Below, piece by piece: positions 52,913 through 62,076 of a DNA stretch of 64,000 nt. The stretch covers positions 2,698,501 through 2,762,500 of the forward strand of contig NZ_CP029773.1 of NCBI RefSeq assembly GCF_003205835.1, given 5' to 3'. Both the position numbers and the translations under genes were made by a program. The DNA is from Stenotrophomonas maltophilia (GTDB taxonomy: Bacteria; Pseudomonadota; Gammaproteobacteria; Xanthomonadales; Xanthomonadaceae). Below the pieces are notes generated by a model. The model was not told the origin of the DNA, searched no databases, and saw only the letters and a list, made by a program, of their open reading frames with translations. How positions within the stretch are numbered: position 1 is the first letter of the stretch; each line of letters begins with the position of its first letter.

Positions 52913-54102
52913 GCGGCAGGCTCGATGGCGGGCGCGGATTCATGGACACCCAGCGCGTTCAACAGGGCAGCGAACTTCGCTGCGGTTTCGGCGACCTCGG
53001 CCTCGGGCTGCGACTCGGCGACGATGCCGGCGCCGGCGTACAGGCGCAGCTGCGTGCCCTGCAGGCGTGCGCAGCGGATCGCCACGTACCAGTCGCCATC
53101 CCCTTGCGCATCCAGCCAGCCGACCGCGCCGGCATAGAAGCCACGCGGTACAGGTTCCAGCTCGCGGATGCGCTGCAGCGCCGCCAACCGCGGCGTACCG
53201 CAGACTGCTGGCGTGGGATGCAGCTGTGCCAACAGCTCGGCCGCCGATGTCTGCGGATCCTTCAGGGTGGCATGGATGCGGGTGCCCAGGTGCCACATGC
53301 TGGCGGTGGCATGCAGCACCGGCCGTGGCTGTGCATCGATGTGGCTGCAGTACGGTGCCAGGCCCTCGACGATGGCTTCGACCACGTGGCGGTGCTCGTC
53401 GTGGTCCTTGGTTGAAGCCAGCAATGCCTGCGCGGCACGCTCGTCCTCGATGGCATCGGCGCTGCGGCGTGCGGACCCGGCCAGCGGATGCGACAGCAGT
53501 TCGGCACCGCGCTTGCGCAGCAGCAGTTCCGGGGTTGCCCCCACCAGCCACGCCGGCGCCTGGCCCAGCTCCACCGGCAGCGGCACCGCGTAGGTCGCCA
53601 CCGACGGATCCGCGCCCAGGCGTGCCAGCAGCACGTCCGGGGACAGCGCCTGGCGGGTGCGTGCCAACAGGCTGCGCGCCAGCACCACCTTGTGCAGGTT
53701 CTGCTCGGGTGCACGCAGGACCTGCACCGCCGCGGCAACCGCTGATGCATAGTCCTGCGGCACAGGCTCGGCCCGCAGGGCGCCGTCCAGCGGCGGTGCT
53801 GCCTGAGGTTGCAGTGCCAGCGCCGGCAGCAGGCGCTCGGGCTGGTACAACGCATCGTCGGCTCGCGGTTCGAACGGCACCGCACCCACCAGCAGGCCCG
53901 GACCGCCGCGCTGCTGGGCAAAGAACTCCGCAACACGCTCAGCCAGGGTCGCCAGCGCGCCACTCGGCAGCGTCGCCCGGCACCCGCGTGCGTGCACGTG
54001 CTGGCCCGCATGCTGCAGCAGGAACAGCGACGCGTCGTCGGTGTTCTCCTGCGGCGCTGGCGCAGCCGCCGGCCACGCGCCCTGCATCAGGGAATCGTTC
54101 AT
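52909..54102 (-). CDS. entC: Isochorismate synthase EntC
   Basis: The 397-residue chorismate-utilising enzyme has [80 protein letters not shown] and [20 protein letters not shown], the standard motifs. It feeds chorismate into siderophore synthesis. Start at 54102 ([10 protein letters not shown]), overlapping the stop of the upstream MFS gene. Confidence 0.95.
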
Positions 54103-55295
54103 GGGGTCTCCTTCATCCGATGCGCTGCGGCCAGCGCGCACAGCAACAGCAGCAGCGTGCCGACCAGCAGGTAAGGCAGGCTTGGCCCGCCGCGATACAA
54201 CAGCGTGCCGAGCATCGGCCCGGCCACCATGCCCAGCCCCTGCGCGGCCGCCACCGTGCCGGCCGCGGCGCCCTGCTCGTGCGCCTCCACCGCATCGGCG
54301 GCCAGCGCCTGGAACGAAGGGAATACGAAGCCCATGCCGAATGCGGCCAGCGCGTACGCCGCCGGCAACTGCCAGGCCTGCTGCACGCCCGCCACCGAAG
54401 CGAAGCCGATGCCGGAAATGAGCGCGCCGAGGACGATCCAGCGGCGTGGATGCACCTCCAGCTTCATCACCAGTGCCTGCGCCAGGATCAGGCCGACGCC
54501 AACCGCTGTGAGTGCAATGCCGGCCATGCGCGCGCCCGCAGCCGCATCCAGGCCCAGGCGATCAATCGCGAAGAAGCCGACCGTCACCTGCGCGATGGTC
54601 ACCGAGACCATCGCGATGAACGCTGCCAGCTGTGGCAGGCGCAGGCGCGGGTCGAGACGGCTCATCGGCGCGCGGCGCTGCGCGGATGCACCCACCACCG
54701 GCGGCGTCGCTGGCAGCCGCCACGCCAGCAATGCCAGTGCCAGCAACGGCAGCAACGCGGCCACGTAGAGCGCCAGCGAAAGATTGGTATAGGCCAGCCA
54801 GCCGGCAGCGGCCGGCCCCAGCACCATGCCCAGCGCGTTGGCACTGCCCAGCCGGGCGAGGAAACTGGCGCGCTGCCCGGTCGGTGCCTTGTCGGCAATC
54901 AGCGCAGCAGCCGTGGGCGGCACGGCCGCGTAGAACAGCCCGATCAAGCCGCGCGCGCCCACCAGCACCAGCACCGACACCAGTACCGGCGGCACCGCCT
55001 GCAGGGCGACGTCGATGAACACCGCCAGTGCGATGTAGACCACGGTATAGGCACTCATCGCCAGCATCAGCACGCGCTTGCGGCCAATGCGGTCGCTGAG
55101 CTGGCCCCAGGGGCGCGCAGCCAGCATCCACAGCACGCCGGCGGCGGTGACCGACAGGCCGGCATGCCACTCGGACAGGCCGAGCATGCGGACCACCGGA
55201 CCGATCACGGCGACGAAGGACATCATCGCCATGGTGCCGATCAGGGCTGCCAACACCAGCGCCGGCAAGCCGGGAACGACGGGACGTGCGTGCAT
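54099..55295 (-). CDS. entS: MFS siderophore exporter, EntS-like
   Basis: The 398-residue MFS protein has twelve helices with the cytoplasmic loop motif RPWGQLSDRIGRKRVLML after TM2 and the TM5 motif LGMVLGPAAAGWLAY. It is the first gene of the catecholate operon and presumably exports the finished siderophore. S. maltophilia is known for an entSCEBB'FA gene order, which this matches. Start at 55295 (MHARPVVPGL). No receptor or esterase gene is present in the cluster. Confidence 0.85.
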   Translation of the reverse strand: MHARPVVPGLPALVLAALIGTMAMMSFVAVIGPVVRMLGLSEWHAGLSVTAAGVLWMLAARPWGQLSDRIGRKRVLMLAMSAYTVVYIALAVFIDVALQAVPPVLVSVLVLVGARGLIGLFYAAVPPTAAALIADKAPTGQRASFLARLGSANALGMVLGPAAAGWLAYTNLSLALYVAALLPLLALALLAWRLPATPPVVGASAQRRAPMSRLDPRLRLPQLAAFIAMVSVTIAQVTVGFFAIDRLGLDAAAGARMAGIALTAVGVGLILAQALVMKLEVHPRRWIVLGALISGIGFASVAGVQQAWQLPAAYALAAFGMGFVFPSFQALAADAVEAHEQGAAAGTVAAAQGLGMVAGPMLGTLLYRGGPSLPYLLVGTLLLLLCALAAAHRMKETP

Positions 55296-55382
55296 GGAAC
55301 ACCAGCCGTAACAGAAAGGGATCGCCGGGTGCCCATGCACCCTGCCGGCGTCAGTTCCGGTCAGGACCTGACGTCACCCTCA

Positions 55383-55430
55383 AATGATAACGGCTCGTAT
55401 TTGCATTTGATACCCATTCTCTTGAATGGG
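55383..55430. promoter_or_regulatory. AT-rich promoter region of the ent operon
   Basis: The stretch AATGATAACGGCTCGTATTT and following TGCATTTGATA is AT-rich against a GC-rich background and carries Fur-box-like half sites (ATGATAA). A perfect dyad CCCATTC-TCTT-GAATGGG (55413-55430) lies just beyond, after the DUF3817 gene. Iron control is expected for this operon, but the Fur match is imperfect. Confidence 0.4.
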
Positions 55431-55445
55431 CATGCAACAGTGGGC

Positions 55446-55790
55446 TCAGCGCATTGCACGCAGGCCCAGCAGGCCACGGCGCTTGAACCACCACTCCAGC
55501 GGCAGCGTCACCAGCGGCGGGATCGCCGCCAGCAGCGCCAGGGCACTGGCCCACCACGGCCAGCGCAGGCGTATCGCCGCGAACAGGGTGACCGCCACGT
55601 AGACCAGGAAGGCCACGCCGTGCAGCGGTCCGAACAGCTTGACCAGCGCCACGTTGGCCATCGGGCCGTACTTCATCCACATGCCGATGAGCAGGCCGGC
55701 CCAGGTCAAAGCCTCGATGAAAGCGACCGCGGCGAACAGGCGTCCGGTCGGGTGCATGGGGGAACGTTGGGTCACGCGGGGCTCCGGCAT
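55446..55790 (-). CDS. DUF3817-like small membrane protein
   Basis: The 114-residue protein has three hydrophobic segments (FAAVAFIEALTWAGLLIGMW, LHGVAFLVYVAVTLFAAIRL, ASALALLAAIPPLVTLPLEW), the DUF3817 pattern; function unknown. An alternative start is the ATG at 55757 (MHPTGRLFAA). A Fur-like dyad sits 13 bases upstream of the longer start. Confidence 0.75.
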   Translation of the reverse strand: MPEPRVTQRSPMHPTGRLFAAVAFIEALTWAGLLIGMWMKYGPMANVALVKLFGPLHGVAFLVYVAVTLFAAIRLRWPWWASALALLAAIPPLVTLPLEWWFKRRGLLGLRAMR

Positions 55791-55802
55791 CGGGATATCA
55801 AA

Positions 55803-55817
55803 TGCGAATGATACGCA
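55803..55817. promoter_or_regulatory. Candidate Fur-like dyad
   Basis: TGCGAATGATACGCA is a 7-1-7 inverted repeat with one arm mismatch and matches the Fur 7-1-7 site TGATAAT-N-ATTATCA at 9 of 14 positions. It is placed to control the DUF3817 gene. Confidence 0.4.
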
Positions 55818-55831
55818 GATGCGAACCGCAT

Positions 55832-55886
55832 GTAGAGTCGAGCCGTGCTCGACTGCTGGAACGTGTCCACCAAGGTGGACACCTAC
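55832..55886. repeat. Mixed SMAG dyad
   Basis: GTAGAGTCGAGCCGTGCTCG on the left and a GTGTCCACCAAGGTGGACAC stem ending CTAC on the right belong to two different SMAG sequence subfamilies. The right element overlaps the stop codon of the LLM gene. Confidence 0.8.
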
Positions 55887-56818
55887 CGGAGCACATCCGG
55901 CAGGACCTGCTCGCCGATCTCTCGCAGCAGCGCGTCCATCGACCGCCCGTTGTCGACCAGGTTGAACATCACATGTGCCACGCCCTGCGCATGCACGCGC
56001 AGCAGGTAGTCACGCAGACCATCGCGGCCGACCTTCAGGCCCAGCGGCAATGGCTCGGCCGGCGCCTGCGGATCCGCCTGCAGGTCCAGCAGCATCGACT
56101 GCACGAACGGCTTGCCTGCCCCGCCGCGCTGCACCAGCGCCTGCTGCCACAGGCCGATGCGTCCTTCCTGCGCAACCTCCTCGCGGTGATAGGTGGCCCA
56201 ACCTTCGGCCTCACGCGCGATCCACTGCAGGCTCTGCCGCGCGGTACCCACCACCAGCATCGGAATGCGCGTCGCCGGTGCCGGCAGCACATCGAAGCCA
56301 CCGGTCGCCTGCAGTACGGCGGTCCGCTCATCGGCCTCCGGTGACAGTGCTGCGCGCAACAACGTCCAGCGCTCACGGAACGTCGCCGCCCTGCCCTCCA
56401 GATCCTCGCCGAACGCAGCAAATTCTTCCGGGCGGTCACCCGAACCCAGCCCGAGCACGAAGCGCCCGCGACTGATCCGGTCCAGGCTCAGCGCCGACTT
56501 CGCCACCTGCAACGGCTGCCGCAGCGGCAGCACAATGGCTGCGCTGCCGACCACGATGCGCTCGGTCGCTGCAGCCAGCATGCCCAGCCACAGGAACGGG
56601 TCATCCAGCGCACTCGCTGTTGCATCCGGGCCCTGCGGCACCATCAATGGCACGTCGCGCGTCCATAGCGCGGCGAAGCCAAGATCATCGGCCAGCCGTG
56701 CGATGCGCCGCGCCTCGTCCGGGTCGGCCAGTCCATGCGCCGCAACCGGCGTCATCAGGCCCAGGCTCAGTCCTTGTTGAAGAAACAACGAAGCATGGGC
56801 GGGATTGAATTCACTCAT
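55883..56818 (-). CDS. LLM-class (luciferase-like) flavin oxidoreductase
   Basis: The 311-residue protein belongs to the bacterial luciferase-like fold: GLSLGLMTPVAAHG at the start, ARLADDLGFAALWTRDVPLM, KSALSLDRISRGRFVLGLGS and PMLVVGTARQSLQWIAREA. Such enzymes use FMN or F420 to oxidise small substrates; the substrate is unknown. Its TAG stop is part of the GTAG head of a SMAG repeat. Confidence 0.88.
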   Translation of the reverse strand: MSEFNPAHASLFLQQGLSLGLMTPVAAHGLADPDEARRIARLADDLGFAALWTRDVPLMVPQGPDATASALDDPFLWLGMLAAATERIVVGSAAIVLPLRQPLQVAKSALSLDRISRGRFVLGLGSGDRPEEFAAFGEDLEGRAATFRERWTLLRAALSPEADERTAVLQATGGFDVLPAPATRIPMLVVGTARQSLQWIAREAEGWATYHREEVAQEGRIGLWQQALVQRGGAGKPFVQSMLLDLQADPQAPAEPLPLGLKVGRDGLRDYLLRVHAQGVAHVMFNLVDNGRSMDALLREIGEQVLPDVLR

Positions 56819-56884
56819 GACGCCAGCTTAGCCTGCAGGTCTGCGGCAACGATGATGCGCCGCCCACTACAGGAAGAACACTGC

Positions 56885-57334
56885 ATGCCAAGAATCCGCC
56901 CTGCCCACGCCGATGACCTGCCTGCGATCAGCGCGGTATGCCTGGCCGCGTTCAACGAGGCAGTGGCGCCGTCTCTCAGCGCGGCCGGCATCGCCGCCTT
57001 CGGCAGTGTCGCTGCAGCCGATGCGTTTGGTGCGCGCCTGCAGGGTGACAACCACATCCTGGTGGCCGAACAGGATGCGCGCGTGGTCGGCGTGGTCGAA
57101 CTGAAGGAGGGCCGGCACCTGGCAATGCTGTTCGTCGATCCCGCCTGCCAGGGCCAGGGCATCGGCCATGCCTTGTTCGAAGCCGTGCTGCCGCAGGTAC
57201 GCGAGCCGGTCCTGACCGTGCGCGCCTCGCTCAACGCAGTGCCTACCTACCTGCGCTATGGCTTTGTGCTGGATGGCGAGGTCGGCGAGATCAACGGGCT
57301 GGTGTACCAGCAGATGGTGCGGGCAGCGGCCTGA
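56885..57334 (+). CDS. GNAT-family acetyltransferase
   Basis: The 149-residue protein has the acetyl-CoA motif A in LAMLFVDPACQGQGIGHALF (Q-x-x-G-x-G/A) and motif B in LRYGFVLDGEV. The acceptor is unknown. The ATG at 56885 follows an AGGAAG-like ribosome site. Confidence 0.9.
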   Translation: MPRIRPAHADDLPAISAVCLAAFNEAVAPSLSAAGIAAFGSVAAADAFGARLQGDNHILVAEQDARVVGVVELKEGRHLAMLFVDPACQGQGIGHALFEAVLPQVREPVLTVRASLNAVPTYLRYGFVLDGEVGEINGLVYQQMVRAAA

Positions 57335-57462
57335 AGGCATCCGTCCGGCAATGCCCGACGGGCGTCATGCCCTGCGGCACGCCTGTCATAAGCAAACTGA
57401 ATCAGCAGGCTCCCCGGCGGTTCCTACAATGGCCTGTCACCCTGCCCTTCGAGATGCTGCCG

Positions 57463-58974
57463 ATGCGCGTCGCGCTTTCCGTGTTGCTGCTGGCCTCGGC
57501 GCTGAGCGCCTGCACCCCGGCCCCGGTTCCAACCGCCAACTCCGCCGAGGCTCCCGCACCGGCCACGGCCATCGCCTGGCGCCAGGGCGACGTCGATGAT
57601 GCCTTCGCCGAGGCCGCCGACAGCGGCAAGCCGGTGCTGCTGTACTGGGGTGCCGTCTGGTGCCCACCGTGCAACCAGCTCAAGGCCGGCCTGTTCAAGG
57701 ACCCGGCCTTCATCGCACTGACCAGCAAGTTCGTGCCGGTCTACCTGGATGGCGACGAGGAAGGCGCGCAGGCCTGGGGCGAACGCTTCGGCGTGCGCGG
57801 CTATCCCACGCTGATCGTGCTGGACCCACAGCGCAACGAAATCACCCGCGTGGCCGGTGGCAATGACGCCGCCGAACTGACCCGGACACTGACCGTCGCC
57901 GCAGGCCGCCGCAGTGCTGTTGCGGCCACCCTGGCCACCGCGCTGGCAACGCCGGACCGACTGGCCGCCGAAGACTGGCAGGTGCTGGGCGACTACGGCT
58001 GGGAAGTGGACGCCAACCGCCTGGCCGGCGAGCGCAGGAGCCAGGACGTGCTGCGGCAACTGTCCAAGGCCGCACCGGACGCTGCCCTGCAGCGTCGTTT
58101 CGCGTTGCTGGCCCTGGCTACAGCCGAAAAGCCCGATGCCTCGCCCACCGAAGTGCGCGAACTGCTGCAGGCGGTGCTGGCGCAGCCCGCCGAAGTACGC
58201 CGGAACCGCGAGCTGCTGGGCTATGCCGGCGCCAAGCTGGTGAAGCAGGCCAGCACAGGCCCTGCCACGTCCAACACCCTGGGCCAGCAACTGCTGGTCG
58301 CACTGGAGCGCGCCGATGCCGAGCGCGGTGACCGCGCCGACGATGCGTTGTCGCGCGCATTGACCGAAGTGTCGCTGGCCCGCCAGCAGCAACCCAAGGG
58401 CGCGTTGCCGGCGGCGCTGGTGGAACGGGTCAAGCAGCGCGTGGCCGCGGCCGATGCCGCCGCCACCGATGCGCATGCACGCCAGGCCACGATCAGCAGC
58501 GCGGTATATGCCCTGCGCGAAGCGGGCGATGACGCCGGTGCCGAGGCGCTGTTGCTGGCCGAGCTGAAGCGCAGCGAGCAGCCGTACTACTACATGCCCG
58601 AACTGGCCGAACTGGCCGAGCAGCGCGGCGACACCGCCGGTGCGCTGGAGTGGCTGAAGCGTGCCTACGACGGTGCACAGGGCCCGGCCACCCGCGTGCA
58701 GTGGGGCGTGCTGTACGTGGAAGGGTTGCTGCGGCTGGCCCCGGACGATGCGCCGCGCGTCGAGCAGGCCACTGCCTCGCTGATTGCCGAACTGGAAGCA
58801 CAGCCGTCGGGCTACCACCAGCGCACCCGCCAGCGCTTCGAGCGCCTGGCCGGGGAGTTGAAGGCGTGGAGCGGCAAGCACCAGGGTGCGGAGACGCTGG
58901 CGCGATTGCAGCAGCGGATGCAGCAGGCATGCGGCGAGCAGGCGGATGGCGCGTGCAAGGATTGGTTGAGTTGA
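57463..58974 (+). CDS. Thioredoxin-domain lipoprotein with a long helical C terminus
   Basis: The 503-residue exported protein has a lipoprotein leader ending in LSAC (Cys17). A thioredoxin-like domain (about 38-150) with active site WCPPC (66-70) and the cis-Pro in GYPTLIV follows. Residues 170-500 are helical, Ala/Arg-rich and TPR-like. It resembles DsbD-gamma/DUF255-type thiol proteins and probably handles disulphides in the periplasm. An ATG at 57454 is also possible. Confidence 0.85.
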   Translation: MRVALSVLLLASALSACTPAPVPTANSAEAPAPATAIAWRQGDVDDAFAEAADSGKPVLLYWGAVWCPPCNQLKAGLFKDPAFIALTSKFVPVYLDGDEEGAQAWGERFGVRGYPTLIVLDPQRNEITRVAGGNDAAELTRTLTVAAGRRSAVAATLATALATPDRLAAEDWQVLGDYGWEVDANRLAGERRSQDVLRQLSKAAPDAALQRRFALLALATAEKPDASPTEVRELLQAVLAQPAEVRRNRELLGYAGAKLVKQASTGPATSNTLGQQLLVALERADAERGDRADDALSRALTEVSLARQQQPKGALPAALVERVKQRVAAADAAATDAHARQATISSAVYALREAGDDAGAEALLLAELKRSEQPYYYMPELAELAEQRGDTAGALEWLKRAYDGAQGPATRVQWGVLYVEGLLRLAPDDAPRVEQATASLIAELEAQPSGYHQRTRQRFERLAGELKAWSGKHQGAETLARLQQRMQQACGEQADGACKDWLS

Positions 58975-58981
58975 GTTGATG

Positions 58982-59017
58982 AAAGCGCTGGCGGCTGGTT
59001 CGCCTGCCGGCGCTTTT
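58982..59017 (+). terminator. Rho-independent terminator after the thioredoxin-like gene
   Basis: AAAGCGC...GCGCTTTT with an inner GGC/GCC extension (AGCGCTGGCGGC against GCCGGCGCT) is followed by TTTTGTT. It lies seven bases after the gene stop. Confidence 0.8.
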
Positions 59018-59030
59018 GTTGATATCGGTT

Positions 59031-59136
59031 GTGGCGGGGGGAGGGGCTGGCCGGGACACGCCGTAAACCCATCCTTGGGGGCTCGATGGCGCCATCCATG
59101 GCGCCAACGGTCCCGGCCAGCCCCTCCCCCCGCCAC
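59031..59136. repeat. Perfect 27-base inverted repeat
   Basis: The arm at 59031-59057 is the exact reverse complement of 59110-59136; it starts GTGGCGGGGGGAGGGG and ends GGCCGGGAC. The 52-base loop contains the smaller palindromes ATGGCGCCAT and CATGGCGCC. It encodes no protein and is not a SMAG element. Confidence 0.85.
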
Positions 59137-59203
59137 CGGACGGTTTCCTGTGAGCGCGGGCAGCACATCAGCGCGCCGGTGAGGGTTCGGAAAGCGGGTT
59201 CTG

Positions 59204-59266
59204 GTAGTGCCGGCCGCTGGCCGGCAACCCGACCTTCGCTGAATGCCGGCCAGCGGCCGGCACTAC
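59204..59266. repeat. SMAG inverted pair
   Basis: A GTAG SMAG and its mirror ending CTAC lie with about 17 bases between them, in the gap before the superoxide dismutase promoter. Confidence 0.9.
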
Positions 59267-59294
59267 CACGCCTCCGTCTTGACCTCTTGATCTC

Positions 59295-59325
59295 TTGACC
59301 TCAACCAATGTTGAGGTGCGATAAC
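59295..59325 (+). promoter_or_regulatory. SoxR-type promoter of the superoxide dismutase operon
   Basis: TTGACC (59295-59300) and GATAAC (59320-59325) are exactly 19 bases apart. Between them lies the dyad CCTCAACCAATGTTGAGG (59299-59316). This matches the SoxR site (CCTCAAG-N4-CTTGAGG) except for the innermost base of each arm, in the same register as the E. coli soxS promoter. The start codon is 50 bases downstream of the -10. Confidence 0.75.
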
Positions 59326-59374
59326 GATCTCCCCACGGCCAGCCCTTCTGGCCTTCCCCACGGAGATTGCTTCG

Positions 59375-60004
59375 ATGTCGTACTCGCTTCCCCCGCTCCC
59401 CTATGCCTATGACGCCCTTGAGCCGCACTTCGATGCGCGCACGATGGAGATCCATCACAGCAAGCACCACCAGACCTACGTCAACAACCTCAATGCCGCC
59501 ATCGAGCAGGCCGGCATCGCCGAGCAGCCGGTCGAGGCGCTGATCGCCAACCTCGATGCCGTACCCGAGGCGCAGCGCGGCGCGGTCCGCAACAACGGTG
59601 GCGGCCACGCCAACCACAGCCTGTTCTGGACCGTACTCAACACCAACGGCGGCACGCCCGATGATGAGCTGGCCACGGCCATTGACCGTGACCTCGGCGG
59701 TTTCGATGCCTTCAAGGATGCGTTCACCAAGGCTGCCCAGACCCGCTTCGGCAGTGGCTGGGCCTGGCTGACCAGTGATCGCGATGGCCGCCTGCAGGTG
59801 GAAAGCAGCGCCAACCAGGACAGCCCGCTGATGGGCACGGCGGTCGGCCTGTCGGGCAATACCCCGATCCTCGCACTGGACGTCTGGGAACACGCTTACT
59901 ACCTGCACTACCAGAACCGCCGCCCGGACTACATCGGTGCGTTCTTCAACATCATCAACTGGGCCGAGGTCGGCCGGCGCTACCGCCAGGCCCGGGCCTC
60001 ATGA
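59375..60004 (+). CDS. sodA: Superoxide dismutase, Mn type
   Basis: The 209-residue enzyme converts superoxide to peroxide and oxygen. The four metal ligands are visible: His in [16 protein letters not shown], His in [10 protein letters not shown], and Asp plus His in [30 protein letters not shown] favours the manganese type. CGGAGA precedes the ATG. The stop overlaps the next ATG. Confidence 0.96.
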   Translation: MSYSLPPLPYAYDALEPHFDARTMEIHHSKHHQTYVNNLNAAIEQAGIAEQPVEALIANLDAVPEAQRGAVRNNGGGHANHSLFWTVLNTNGGTPDDELATAIDRDLGGFDAFKDAFTKAAQTRFGSGWAWLTSDRDGRLQVESSANQDSPLMGTAVGLSGNTPILALDVWEHAYYLHYQNRRPDYIGAFFNIINWAEVGRRYRQARAS

Positions 60005-60576
60005 GCGGCGAGACACTGCCGTACGCCGGGCCGTGGGCGGGGGTCTTCCCCGCCCCGGCCCCGGTGCCGTCGGTCGAGATGCCGCCGCGTGCCCTGCGGC
60101 GGCTGCTCGGCCACTTTCCTACCGGCGTGGCCATCGTCTGCGCGCGCGATGCGCAGGGCAACCCCATCGGCCTGACCATCAATTCGTTCGTGCCGGTGTC
60201 ATTGCAGCCGCCACTGGTGCTGTGGAACCTGGCGTTGCACGCGCAGAGCCTGTCCACCTTCCAGCGCGCCACCCGCTTCGCGATCAGCGTGCTGGCGGCC
60301 GACCAGGAAGCACTGGCCCGGCGCTTTGCCGATCCGCAGGTACGCAACCGCTTCGACGGTCTGGCATTGCTGGATGACGACGAGGACGCCCCGCCACGCA
60401 TCGCCGGTGCGGTAGCGCATCTCACCTGCACCCGCCATGCGCAGTGGCCGGTGGGCGATCACCTGCTGCTGGCCGGCCGCATCATCGAAGTGCACGAGAA
60501 CGGCGGCGCGCCGCTGCTGTTCCATCGCGGCCGCTTCCAGCCGGGACCGGCCGAGCTGCTGGTGGAGGTGCGCTGA
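60001..60576 (+). CDS. Flavin reductase-like (FMN-binding split barrel) protein
   Basis: The 191-residue protein has the flavin reductase pattern: [38 protein letters not shown] and the later [18 protein letters not shown]. It would bind FMN and use NAD(P)H. It overlaps sodA (ATGA), so it is co-translated and may belong to the oxidative stress response. Confidence 0.88.
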   Translation: MSGETLPYAGPWAGVFPAPAPVPSVEMPPRALRRLLGHFPTGVAIVCARDAQGNPIGLTINSFVPVSLQPPLVLWNLALHAQSLSTFQRATRFAISVLAADQEALARRFADPQVRNRFDGLALLDDDEDAPPRIAGAVAHLTCTRHAQWPVGDHLLLAGRIIEVHENGGAPLLFHRGRFQPGPAELLVEVR

Positions 60577-60911
60577 TGAACATCGAGGCTTTGGAATGCA
60601 TGCTCGCCAGCGGCAAGGACGGCGCGCTGCTGCGCTTCGGCCTGGGCAAGGGCTGGCTGGATGCCGGCAACCCGGTGCGCGCGGCGACCCATCTGGGCCG
60701 TTGCGTGGTCCTTGATCCGCAGTATTCGGCGGCGTGGAAGCTGCTGGGCAAGGCCTGGCTGGCCAGTGGCCAACCGCAGGCGGCGCGCGAAGCGTGGCAG
60801 CGCGGGTTGAGCGTGGCCGGCAGCAAGGGCGACCAGCAGGCACGCAAGGAAATGCAGGTGTTCCTGCGTCGCCTGGACCGCGAACAGGCGGCCCTGGCGA
60901 AGGCGGGCTGA
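60576..60911 (+). CDS. Small TPR protein
   Basis: The 111-residue protein has two TPR-like helix pairs (LRFGLGKGWLDAGNPVRAAT; AWKLLGKAWLASGQPQAARE) and a charged helical tail. It begins on the stop base of the flavin reductase (TGATG). Function unknown. Confidence 0.82.
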   Translation: MNIEALECMLASGKDGALLRFGLGKGWLDAGNPVRAATHLGRCVVLDPQYSAAWKLLGKAWLASGQPQAAREAWQRGLSVAGSKGDQQARKEMQVFLRRLDREQAALAKAG

Positions 60912-60916
60912 GTCGA

Positions 60917-62065
60917 TCAGCCCGCGTTGGCCGATGCCGGTGCGGACATGATGTCCGACATCGGCAGGCGGCGCGGCTTGCTCGGGAACGCGTGGCGCAG
61001 GATGCGCCAGACCACCTGGCCGAACTGGCGCGGCAGCGAGCCGTTGTTGTAGTGCTGGCCGTAGCGGCGGCAGATGTCCTTCACTTCCTTGGCGATGGCC
61101 GCATAGCGGTTGGCCGGAAGGTCCGGATAGAAGTGGTGCTCGATCTGGTGGCTGAGGTTGCCCGACAACACATTGATCAGGAAGCCACCACTGATGTTCG
61201 ACGAACCGCGCAGCTGGCGCAGGTACCAGTGACCGCGCGACTCATTGCGCAGGCACTCCTTCGGGAAGGTTTCCGATTCAGCGGTGAAGTGGCCGCAGAA
61301 GATGATCACGTAGGTCCAGATGTTGCGCAGGCCGTTGGCGACCAGGTTGCCCAGCATCACGGTGAGGAAGAACGGACCGGCCAGCAGCGGGAAGAACACG
61401 TAGTCCTTCAGCACCTGGCGCAGCATCTTGCGCGCCACCGGACGGGTCTGCAGCCACATCGCACGGCTGCTCATGCGGCCCTTCAGCCAGCGGCCCAGGC
61501 GCAGGTCCTGCGCGGCCACGCCCCACTGGAACAGCAGCGCGAAGATCGGCGCGATGATCGGCTGCAGCAGGTAGAACGGCTTCCAGCGCTGTTCCGGGAA
61601 GATGCGCAGCAGGCCGTAGCCGATGTCATCGTCCATGCCACGCACGTTGGTGTAGGTGTGGTGGCGGAAATTGTGGGTCTTGCGCCAGTTGTCGGCGGTG
61701 GCAACGATGTCCCACTCGTAGGTGTTGCCGTTGAGCTTGGGGTCGCCGGTCCAGTCGAACTGGCCGTGCATGACGTTGTGGCCCAGCTCCATGTTCTCCA
61801 GGATCTTCGACAGCGCCAGCAGCAGCGTGCCGGTGATCGCGGCCGGCCACAGCAGCGGCATCCAGAACAGTGGCGAGAACGCCGCAAGGAACAGCAGGCC
61901 ACGGCCACCCACGCCGAACCAGCGCACGGCGGCGGCCACGCGGCGGATGTAGCGGGTATCGGAGGCGCCGAGGCTGCCGATCACGCGGTCGCGGATCGCG
62001 TCGAGTTCCTCACCGAAGGCATGCATCTCGGCAGTACTCAGGGCACGGTCGGTAGCGCGGGTCAT
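60917..62065 (-). CDS. desB: Membrane fatty-acid (acyl) desaturase DesB-like
   Basis: The 382-residue diiron membrane enzyme has the three histidine boxes HNVMHGQFD, HNFRHHTYTNV and HQIEHHFYPDLP. It puts a double bond into acyl chains to adjust membrane fluidity, taking electrons from the reductase encoded just upstream. Order and direction match desB-desC of Pseudomonas aeruginosa (reductase first in transcription), with a divergent TetR regulator. Confidence 0.92.
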   Translation of the reverse strand: MTRATDRALSTAEMHAFGEELDAIRDRVIGSLGASDTRYIRRVAAAVRWFGVGGRGLLFLAAFSPLFWMPLLWPAAITGTLLLALSKILENMELGHNVMHGQFDWTGDPKLNGNTYEWDIVATADNWRKTHNFRHHTYTNVRGMDDDIGYGLLRIFPEQRWKPFYLLQPIIAPIFALLFQWGVAAQDLRLGRWLKGRMSSRAMWLQTRPVARKMLRQVLKDYVFFPLLAGPFFLTVMLGNLVANGLRNIWTYVIIFCGHFTAESETFPKECLRNESRGHWYLRQLRGSSNISGGFLINVLSGNLSHQIEHHFYPDLPANRYAAIAKEVKDICRRYGQHYNNGSLPRQFGQVVWRILRHAFPSKPRRLPMSDIMSAPASANAG

Positions 62066-62076
62066 GGCAGGCGTCC

